DNA from: Adenophora triphylla var. japonica
Taxonomy: Eukaryota; Streptophyta; Magnoliopsida; Asterales; Campanulaceae
NCBI GenBank assembly: GCA_022495995.1
Contig: JAFEMH010001451.1
Coordinates: 276,501 to 340,500, forward strand
Length of the DNA: 64,000 nt
Direction: 5' to 3'
Shown one piece after another: positions 56,476 through 64,000 of the stretch (its first letter is position 1; every line of letters starts with the position of its first letter). A program made the translations under genes and the position numbers. Below the pieces are notes generated by a model that did not search any database, was not told the origin of the DNA, and saw only the letters and a program-made list of their open reading frames with translations.

Positions 56476-56906
56476 TTGATTAAAGTTTTATTGTAGTTTT
56501 GCTAGCGCGTAGCGAGTCAAGAGTTGACCGTGCTTGAACTCATCAAAGATTGTTTTAACCGTAATGAATTTGTAGGTTAAATGAAAAGAGTTTTTCGAAA
56601 CACAAGCAATTGATGCTTATTGTATTTTTTTTGTTTTTTAGACCGAACCAATGATGGCTGCCTACGTTCCCCTTTTACAATTGGACTAAGGGGCTCAGGT
56701 CACCGTAGTTCGACACTTTAGGTGAATTTGAGAAAATCAAAGACAAAAGAAGTGCGACTGCTTTTTACCTGGATCATTAGCGGGAATGTATCCAAATGGG
56801 TATTACTCTTTTAGCACTTTTAATTTTACCGAAGGGACGGTGTATGGGGAAGGAGAGTTGACTCGTGCTCTTCCTCAAACGAAGTATCTCATGAGCTTGC
56901 TTCCAT
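56476..56906. other. Spacer between Tat-F integrase and antisense gene
   Basis: No gene seen. It contains the hairpin block at 56662-56708. Confidence 0.6.
56662..56708 (-). other. CTACG..CGTAG hairpin, Tat-F copy 1
   Basis: Minus strand: CTACGGTGACCTGAGCCCCT, inner CCCCTT..AAGGGG, then AACGTAGGCAGCC. Confidence 0.55.
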
Positions 56907-57970
56907 TCACGGGGTTAACGAAAGGGTTTCCGTCCAAGTCTGGCTAACTTCATGGCTCCTCCTGAGAAGATTCTTTGTACCACGAACGGTCCTATCCAGG
57001 TAGGCTCCCACTTTTCGAGGGGATTGGTCTGCGTAGGAGGCTTTTCCTTTAGCACCAAGTCGCCTTCTCTGATGTCTCGGATCTTGACTTTCTTGTCGAA
57101 TGCTCGTGCCATTCTGCTTTGGTAGGCTCAAGTGTGTTCCATGGCTTTCAATCTGCGCTCGTCGAGTAGAGCAAGTTCGTTGTGATGGCTCTGTAGCCAT
57201 TCAACTTCATTGATCCCGTTTTCCAAGAGGACTCGGAGGGATGGAATTTCCAATTCCACGGGCAACATTGGTTCCATTCCGTAGGTAAGCGCGAACGGAG
57301 TCTCCCCTGTGGCGGTTTTGACTGATGTTCGGTATCCCCAGAGGGCTAGATGTAGCTTTTCGGGCCAGTCCCGACCTCTGGTGGTCATCTTTCTTATTAT
57401 CATGGCGAGAGTCTTGTTGGCTGCCTCTACTGCACCATTGGTTTGTGGTCTGTAAGGAGAAGATTTGTGACGTGTGACTCTGAATTCGGCCGCAGTTGGT
57501 CACAATCTCCTTCGAAGTGGGTCCCATTGTCGGATATGATCTCGTTGGGCACTCCGTATCGGCACATAATGTTCTCTCGGATGAACTCGGCCACCTTCTT
57601 AGAATTCAGTACCTTGTACGATCTGGCTTCTACCTATTTGGTGAAGTAGTCGACTGCGACTAAAATGAACTCGTGACCATTGCTCCCAGGAGGAGTGATC
57701 TTGCCGATGACGTCAATTCCCCATGTGGCGAAAGGCCATGGCGTAGTCATGCAATAGAGTTCATGTGGAGGGATGTGATTGAGGTTGGAGAACCGTTGAC
57801 ATTTGTTGCAGCCTTCGGACGAACCGGATGCGCCTCGTTTCCATCGATATCCAATAGTATCCCATACGGAGAATGATCTCGTGTCAATGCTCGGGCGTTC
57901 ATGTGCGGACCGCAGTTCCGTTGTGAACTTCGTTCATTAGCTCGCCGGCTTTTTCTTTGTTTACACACCG
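56907..57970 (-). pseudogene. Tat-F integrase
   Basis: Read in pieces: CNKCQRFSNLNHIPPHEL, WGIDVIGKITPPGSNGHEF (Asp), VAVDYFTK then TAG for Trp, EIISDNGTHFEG (Asp) and NGAVEAANKTLAMIIRKMTT (Glu). LALWGYRTSVKTATGETPFAL and the C-terminal GDLVLKEKPP, WEPTWIGPFVV follow. All three catalytic residues survive, but the frame is broken by a frameshift near 57510-57530 and stops near 57640 and 57126. Confidence 0.85.
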
Positions 57971-59385
57971 AAGGAGTGGCCCTTGGTGGCGCTTCTTGTA
58001 CAACATACCCCTGTAATGACGAAACGGGATGCCAAGCGTTCTAATGCCATCATGTTTTTGGCTTTGATCCCTTCTTTGTATTTTCCATCTTCATTTGTGA
58101 AGGAAGCTTCTCCGTTTTGGAGGTACTGGTAAATTTGATTGTACCAGGGTTCGTCGATCGTTTCCTTTTTTATTTTGATCTCACAAAGAATAGATGGGTG
58201 TTTCCGTCCGCCTATTCTCGAGGGGTTTTACTACTTTTCCATCGGGAATTTCGACAAGCGAGGCGAGGGTTGCTGTGGCATCTCGCGAAGCGGTTCCCGT
58301 CTCTTGGCAAATAATGGAAAGAGATGTCCTTGAACCGAGCAATGAGCTCCTCCATGTACGCGTGGTACTTCGAAGGCCGAATCTACCGTCTTCCACTTGT
58401 TGGACACTTGATTGATGATCAATGCCGAGTCTCCATATACATCCAGCTTCGAGATGTTGCGCTCGAGGGCGGCTTCCAAACCGGCCGCACAGCTTCGTAT
58501 TCGCCGCATTGTTGGTTGTTTCAAAATTCAGCTTGATGGCTATGGGAGTGTGCTCGTCCTTGGGATCGACAAGGAGCATTCCCCTTCTTGTTGGCTGCCC
58601 CATCGAAGAAGAGTTGCCAGCGGTTTACGTTGTCAAGTGAGAAGATTCCGTCGTCCGGAAATTGCGGATCGTGACCCTTAGGTTCACCGCTCGGGAAGTC
58701 TGCCAGTTGATCTCGCCATGACTCGCCCTTTGTTGATTTTCTCGACCATGAACTTGATGTCGAACTCACCCAGAAGAATGACCACTTGGCTAGTCGCATT
58801 GACAGGATGGCTTGTCAAAGAGATATCGGACGGGGTCCATTTTGGAGACCAGGAGCACCGAATGTGACCGCATGTAGTGTTTCGCTTCCCGACTACCCAT
58901 ACCAAGGAGGTACAAGTTTTCCGATGCCGAGTAGCCGAGTTCACTTCCTTGAAGCTTCCGGCTTACAAAGTAGATTGCATGCTCAACCTTGGAATCTTTC
59001 TGTTCTTGCGCCAGATTGCTCCGATTGACGTGTCTCGTTAACGATACAGAGTAGTGGCTTGTCTTTATGTGGCGGGCAATGCACTGGGGGATTCACCAAG
59101 TAGGTCTTGATATTCTCGAAAGCCGGGCACTCGGAGTCCCAGCTGATGTCGGCATTCTTCTTCATCGCTGAACATTGGCTCGCAGAGAGATGTCAACCGG
59201 TTGATGAAGCGACCGATGTATCAAGTCTTCCCATGAAACTCTTCACTTCGTCGAGTCTGAGGCGGCTTCATGTCGATGATGGCCTTGATTTTCTTGGGAT
59301 CGGCTTCGATACCCCTTTCTCGTAACCATGTACCCCAAGTACCTTGCCGCGTTTGACGCCGAAGGTGCACTTCGCAGGTTCAACC
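57971..59385 (-). pseudogene. Tat-F RNase H domains and spacer
   Basis: Fragments in several frames. RNase H region (TYLVNPPVH; LLGEFDIKFMVEKINKG) lies at 58684-59165. Archaeal-type RNase H starts WQLFFDGAANKKG at 58521-58799 and continues LDVYGDSALIINQVSNKWK at 58231-58524. Dual RNase H places Tat-F in the Tat lineage. Many frameshifts and stops. Confidence 0.78.
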
Positions 59386-60339
59386 TCATGGAGTGTTTTC
59401 TCGAGTCTCGTTGAAGAACTTTCTCAGATCTGTCAAATGCTGCATGTTTGATCCTCTTGAGTGGATGATCATGTCATCGACATATACTTCGATTTCTTTG
59501 TGAATCATGTCATGGAAGAGGGCTGTTGCAGCCCGCTGGTAAGTAGCCCCAGCGTTCTTCAGACCGAACGGCATGACCGTGTAACAGTATGTCCCCCACG
59601 GAGTGGTGAAGGCAGTCTTGGGTTGATCCTCCTCGGACATCTTGATCTGGTTGTATCCAGTGAACCCGTCCCCGAAGGAGTTTACTTCGAAATTTGCCGT
59701 GGTGTCGACCAGCATGTCGATGTTAGGTAGTGGGAAATCATCTTTAGGGCTGGCCTTGTTGAGATCCCGGAAATCCACACAGCATCTGACCTTTCCATTG
59801 GCCTTGGTGACCGTCACGATGTTGGAGAGCCAAGTCGGGTACTCAATCACTCTGATGAAACCGACTCGGAGCATTTTCTCAATTTCTTCTTTAACTTGCA
59901 AGGACCACTCTGGCTTGATCTTGCGCAGCTTTTGTTTGACAGGCTTGGATTCGGGATCCAGGGGAATTCTGTGCTCTACGATCGAGGGATCGAGTCCAGG
60001 CATGTCCTGGTATGACCAGGCAAATACGTCAACATACTCCTGGAGGAGGCTTATCAGGGCTTCTTTTTCTACATCGGCGAAGAAACTGCCCACTTGTGTC
60101 TCTTTAGGCTCTTGCACTGACCCCAGGTTCACTTTGGTCATAACCTCTTCGGCAGCTTGGGCCCGGTTGTCCTCTTGGTCAACTACACGCTCGAGAACTT
60201 CTCTAATGTATTGTTCATTTAATGTGTCTGCTTCTTTATCAATTGAATTATTAACGTCTTTTAAGTTGTTTGTTAACTTATCAATTGTTAAAGTGGCAAT
60301 GAGGGGATACTCCGAAAGGTCAGACTTTTCATTAAGCAA
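59386..60339 (-). pseudogene. Tat-F reverse transcriptase
   Basis: 317-codon open frame. Linker SLLQEYVDVFAWSYQDMPGL, then WLSNIVTVTKANGKVRCCVD, FRDLNKASPKDDFPLPNID, VMPFGLKNAGATYQRA and catalytic EVYVDDMIIHS. The palm is intact. The frame is lost after LRKFFNETRE, before the thumb. This is the best-preserved pol segment of the element. Confidence 0.9.
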
Positions 60340-61261
60340 GAACGGAAATACATGGTTGGCTACATTATCATGGTCCTCCGGCGTAAGGCCATTGGATGAC
60401 TCAAGACCGGACTCGACAAGGACTCGACTCGCAGGGTTTGAGACCGGGTTTAGGGAGATGTGGGTGCAGCCCGGCTTGTCTTCCGCCCGCCTGGCTTGCC
60501 CTTGGTTCGGTGAAGGTTACCTAATTCTTCAGTGGCATTGCTGGATGCTTGATGAGGGTGCGGGGATCGAGAGGCTTGGCTTTTGTTGTCCCAACCATGG
60601 CAATCATGTTGTTTTCGGAGCCCAGGTCAATCAGGTTCGGCACCTCCATGACTTCTTCAAAAAGACTCTGTAGAGCTGGTCCACTGAGAGCATCTTCTAT
60701 GAATTCTGGTTCCTTCTGCTTTAGAGTTACTGTCTCGAATGTGGCCTCGGAGGTTGATCCAAACAGTCTGTTTCCCATGGAGAGTACTTTGAGTTGCTCT
60801 TCCGTATCTGGGATTCCCTTGAATGTGTACTCGTGCTGGACTGTGGTGGCAGTTGGTCCAGGTAGAGCTGTGATGTCGAGGAACGCTCCCCTTATCGGAT
60901 TAGCTTTAAGTCCTCTGAAACGCTTGAGGTCCCGTGCTAGCTGTTCCATCCTTTCTGTAGTCTCGGTGTTGACTATCCCTGCTTCTTTCTCATCTTTATC
61001 AGTTCCACTGTCGGTCCCCTCAGTTCTGCTGTCGGTCCCCTCAGTTTTGCTATCGGTTCCCTTGTTAGTCCCCTCAGTTCTGCTGTCGGGTCCCTTGTTG
61101 GTCCCCCCAGTTCTGCTGTCGGTTCCCTTGGTGAAGTAATGAGCAAGGTCGAAACTGTAAGGTCGGAGGTTGGGTGTGCCGTCGGAGGTTCCCCTTTTGC
61201 GGGCTGCTGCCTTGGTGCGGGAGAGCCTTTTGTTCTCTCTGATGTCAGCCGGTGTTGGCAC
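60340..61261 (-). pseudogene. Tat-F protease-RT spacer with internal repeats
   Basis: Open frame at 60521-61261. The centre (about 61000-61135) repeats TDSRTEGTNKG-like units four to five times, one of them reading GPDSRTEG. The part after has GIPDTEEQLKVLSMG and VPNLIDLGSENNMIAMVG, which resembles the long Ogre-type linker. A frame break separates it from the RT at about 60340-60520. Confidence 0.65.
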
Positions 61262-61273
61262 GTAGCCAAGCTC

Positions 61274-61836
61274 CTAGACCGTGGTGTGGTCCTTGACTTC
61301 AATGACTTGGTGTTGGCCTTGTAACCTTTTGCTGAGCCCCAGTCCTGGGATGAAGTTCATGAGTTTCATCATCTTCATGGCAGGAGGAATCTTGTCGTGA
61401 GACAGTGGAAGGTCCACGTTGCATATTTGGATCTTGGAGGTCTCCAGAGTGAATCCAGTTAATGCCATGTCGTCATTATGCTTGATTTCTAACACCGGAA
61501 TGTCGTTGGTGCTGGTCCCCTCGGTGGTGACGCTGTCGCCGTAGACTGTGGTGAGCTCGTTGCCTTGCATGAACTTGAGGCACTGATGAAGGGTGGATGC
61601 CACGCCATTGATTTGATGCAGCCAGGGATGCCCCAGGATGGCTGTGAAAGTGATTGGAATGTCCAACACTTGGAATTCGGTGGGAATCATCCGCTTGCCG
61701 AACCAAATATTAAGAGTAGCAACCCCGAGAACAGTACGGGAAGTAGAGTCATAGGCCTTGACAGTGTGGACTGAAGGCTTCAGATCTGTGGGCTTGATGT
61801 CAAGCAGGTTGTTGGTCCCAAAGGTGGCAACAAGGG
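61274..61836 (-). pseudogene. Tat-F protease, C-terminal part
   Basis: Reads VKAYDSTSRTVLGVATLNIW, FQVLDIPITFTAILGHPWLH and LHQCLKFMQGNELTTVYGD, the second half of the Ogre-type aspartic protease. The catalytic Asp segment lies upstream, beyond the Cop-2 insertion at 61836/61837. It ends in a G-patch-like FIPGLGLSKRLQG, seen in Ogre elements, then a stop near 61274. Confidence 0.8.
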
Positions 61837-63268
61837 TGAAAATACAGCTAGAGGGGGGGTGAATAGCTGTTACAAATTTTTCGCCCTCTATAAAAACTAA
61901 ACCTCTAAGCTTACAAAACCTCTTGCAGTGTGTAAGAAACTGCAAGTAGAGTTGTAAAATGCACAGCAGAATATATAAGTTATAAAGCGGTTTGGGGAGA
62001 GGCGGTTTTGCAAAGCGGTTTGATAGTGCGGTATACAGAAGGTGCAGTTTGCAAAAAGTGAGGCTTTGACACAGTTAACTCCAAACACTATTTCACAATA
62101 AAGGATAACTATATAAAGATCAAACAGAGACAGAGATAAATAATTAGCAAGCACAGAAAATATAAATGCAGTAAAGTACGAACAAGCTATTTGGAGTGGT
62201 TCAATCGATAAACGATCTACGTCCACTACCAAGATGGTTAGTCTTGGTTTTCTAAGAGAGATTTTATATTGAGTATTGAGAGATTACAAAGTACAATAAA
62301 ATCTTTTCTATGAAGAACAAATCCTAGACTATAACCAGTGTATCTCAAATGAATAAACTATGTGTTTAAACAAGTGAGGTGTGTGTGTGTTCAAGATCAA
62401 GGCTCTTTAAATCTGAGAGATGTAGAGCTCAATGATTGTTGAATGTGTTAAGGCTTGATTTCTGGGCTGGGGAATATTTCTTGAAGGTTGAAGATGAAGA
62501 TTCAAAGGACTTAGAATTTCTGGGCAGAGCTTCAACTTCTTATGAACACAGCAATTTCTCAAGTTTCAAGCAATCTTCAAATGATGAAGGTTGGGGGTAT
62601 TTATACCCAAGCATCAGGAATATAGCCGTTAGACACAGCTGTTGTAAGGACAGTCCTTGATGCAATCCCATTGGTCCACAGCAACCACTTTTGTCCTTTG
62701 GAACTGTTGATGCAGGTAAAGCTGATCAGACCTTAGCTGCAATCAAGGTGGTTAGGACATATGTCACCTTTTTAAGATCCTTGCAGATCTTGTCTGAAAA
62801 GTAGTCACGTGACAAGATATGGTAGTTGACTTTTGATATTGCTGACGTGGATTCCAACGGTCAAAGGAGTTCACTTCAAGTAGCCAATCATTGGGGCGGT
62901 TCTGGGGTCAAGCGGTTTGATGTGAAAGCGGTTCCACCAGAAGAAGGATTTCCATAGGTGCGGTTTGCACATAGGTTTTCAAGCGGTTCCAAAAGAAGGG
63001 ATCACAAGGCAGTTAAGCTATAAGCGGTTCTGCCAAGCGGTTCTTTGGGAAGCAGTTTTGAAACCTCTGAACTGCAATCCTTGGGTCCAATGATTCTTGT
63101 GCCAGTCTTCAAGCCTAAAATTAACCTATACTATAAAATGGACTTAGCTAAAAAAATGAAGTCTAAGCTTCATTACATAGGGTCCTAAAGTCCTTAAAAT
63201 AGACAGGAGGTTATGGTATCAATCAAATCTAATACAAAATAGGAGGGTTAAAATATGCATACCCAACA
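61837..63268 (-). repeat. 3' LTR of Cop-2
   Basis: 1,432 bp with TG..CA ends. Two clusters of AAGCGGTT(T/C) lie at 61985-62030 and 62894-63060, at least ten copies. A (GT)n run lies at 62372-62383. Confidence 0.8.
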
Positions 63269-63789
63269 ATCTCCCCCTATTTGATTGATGCCATTACCTA
63301 CTACAGCAAAAGCAAACATTGTACTTAGTAAAAACATGTCCATAAGAATTAACATGGTAAGTCATGTCCCAAGTCAATGCACACACTAGCTTAAGCTATA
63401 GATTTCTATACTTTTGAAAGATTGAAAAACTTACAATTTGAAGAGTATAGAAATGCATTCAGTGCACTTAAAAAATGTGAGTTTAAGTTCAAGTGCAGTT
63501 TAAACTGAATGTTTAAACATCAATTCAAAAGAGTGATTTTTAAGTTGAAAAATTTTTGAATGAGGTTTAAGACCTTAAGTGGTTTCATTGTTCTACAAAC
63601 AAGCAGTTTTATATGAACAAGGTTTTGGAACCATGATGCAATTTCCATTAATTCCTAAGATGATTACAAGTACAGGAATGAAGGAAAATTACAAGGTTAC
63701 AAAAAAAACAAAACAAAGTAAGTTGGACAAAGAGAATACAAGGAGAGTGCGGTCCAACTTACACAAGCGGTTCAAAAAGGAAAAGCGGT
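63269..63789 (-). other. Cop-2 polypurine tract and 3' untranslated part
   Basis: ATAGGGGGAGAT next to the LTR, then AT-rich sequence with no gene. Two AAGCGGTT sites lie near 63765-63790. Confidence 0.65.
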
Positions 63790-64000
63790 TTACTGCTGGG
63801 GCGGCTTGTTAACTTCATGATCAGCTCCACTTGGCCCAGCTCTTGATTGGTCAGGGGCAAACGCTTTCCTCAATCTTCTCACTTCTTCTGCGGTTCTGGT
63901 GAGAGTAGCTTCAAGCTTCTTTATGACATTGACAGAATGAGCAGAGGTAGAATTGGTGGCACCAACCGCTTTGGTATTTTCCACAAGATTTTCCTTGATA
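63790..64000 (-). CDS. Cop-2 C-terminal open frame, cut by the window edge
   Basis: The frame is open from the window end (..IKENLVENTKAVG) through KKLEATLTRTAEEVRRLRKA to a stop at 63790-63792. The charged central part looks coiled-coil. It lies between pol and 3' LTR, where SIRE-type elements can carry an env-like frame, but no transmembrane segment is visible in this piece. Not identified. Confidence 0.4.
   Translation of the reverse strand, partial: IKENLVENTKAVGATNSTSAHSVNVIKKLEATLTRTAEEVRRLRKAFAPDQSRAGPSGADHEVNKPPQQ

Larger units (their letters stand above)
47570..61836 (-). mobile_element. Tat-F: large Tat-lineage element with two antisense genes
   Basis: Minus-strand order: (5' part outside) protease, RT, RNase H, archaeal RNase H, integrase, hairpin block, antisense DUF7745-like gene, antisense PMD gene, tandem arrays, hairpin, PPT, 3' LTR. 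Treating pol and the PMD part as one element is an inference from continuity: no LTR or duplication was found between 49597 and 61836, and both antisense genes carry the same promoter motif as the LTR. Cop-2 interrupts the protease at 61836. Confidence 0.75.
61837..64000 (-). mobile_element. Cop-2: SIRE/Maximus-like Ty1/copia element, 3' end
   Basis: 3' LTR at 61837-63268, with a polypurine tract (ATAGGGGGAGAT on the minus strand) next to TGTTGGGTATGC. The run AGAGGGGGGGTGAATAG near the LTR end is common in SIRE-type elements, by recall. The 5' side lies beyond the window. AAGGG at 61832-61836 is the expected target duplication. Confidence 0.75.

Noticed and set aside
59642..60673. 343-codon plus-strand frame
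   Set aside because: Complement of the Tat-F RT and spacer; no recognisable domain, and the minus strand explains the sequence.
1..64000. Ordinary host genes or tRNA genes
   Set aside because: Every recognisable coding region maps to an LTR element or its antisense passenger; no tRNA cloverleaf was noticed, although a tool scan was not possible.

Overview
The window reads as intergenic DNA from a large, transposon-rich flowering-plant genome, probably a eudicot. No ordinary host gene is recognisable, and almost every base belongs to nested LTR retrotransposons. The plant assignment rests on: Ty3/gypsy elements of the Tat (Ogre/Retand-like) lineage with two RNase H domains; a chromodomain-bearing chromovirus; Ty1/copia elements with an initiator-tRNA(Met) primer site; and antisense genes encoding the plant mobile domain (PMD) and a DUF7745-like domain, with plant-style GT..AG introns.

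Layout, left to right. Tat-1 (1-3964, +) is cut by the window edge; it carries an antisense PMD pseudogene and ends in a 3' LTR. It sits in the gag of Tat-B (3965-8999, -), whose 5' LTR joins a second, truncated LTR across only 10 bp. Tat-B sits in the integrase of Tat-A (9000-22965, -). Tat-A's reverse transcriptase is split by copia element Cop-1 (11112-19160, -, TSD GAATA). Tat-A's 5' LTR is split by Tat-G (22966-34401, +, TSD GAGTT), a complete non-autonomous element. Tat-G has a gag fragment in sense, a four-exon PMD gene in antisense and nearly identical LTRs.

To the right lies chromovirus Chr-C (about 34572-40435, -). It is cut by Tat-E (40436-47569, -), which is cut in its gag by Tat-F (47570-61836, -), which is cut in its protease by Cop-2 (61837 to beyond the window, -). 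Tat-F has a decayed dual-RNase-H pol. Antisense to its pol lie a nearly intact four-exon PMD gene and a DUF7745-like pseudogene.

Four observations go beyond cataloguing. (1) Three PMD genes share the same exon layout and are antisense within Tat elements. (2) Each of three Tat elements has a private palindromic motif just upstream of its LTR TATA box, and the same motif lies upstream of its own antisense gene(s): TCTCGCGCGAGA in Tat-1, GGGCCGATCGGCCC in Tat-G, AGTCCGGCCGGACT in Tat-F. (3) A CTACG...CGTAG hairpin with changing inner stems occurs seven times across Tat-1, G, E and F. (4) A second stem-loop with compensatory differences lies directly before the polypurine tract of the same four elements. 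I propose, as inference only, that the antisense proteins or host factors act on these palindromes to co-regulate the sense and antisense promoters.

All element names are local labels. No similarity search was run; family calls rest on recognised motifs.
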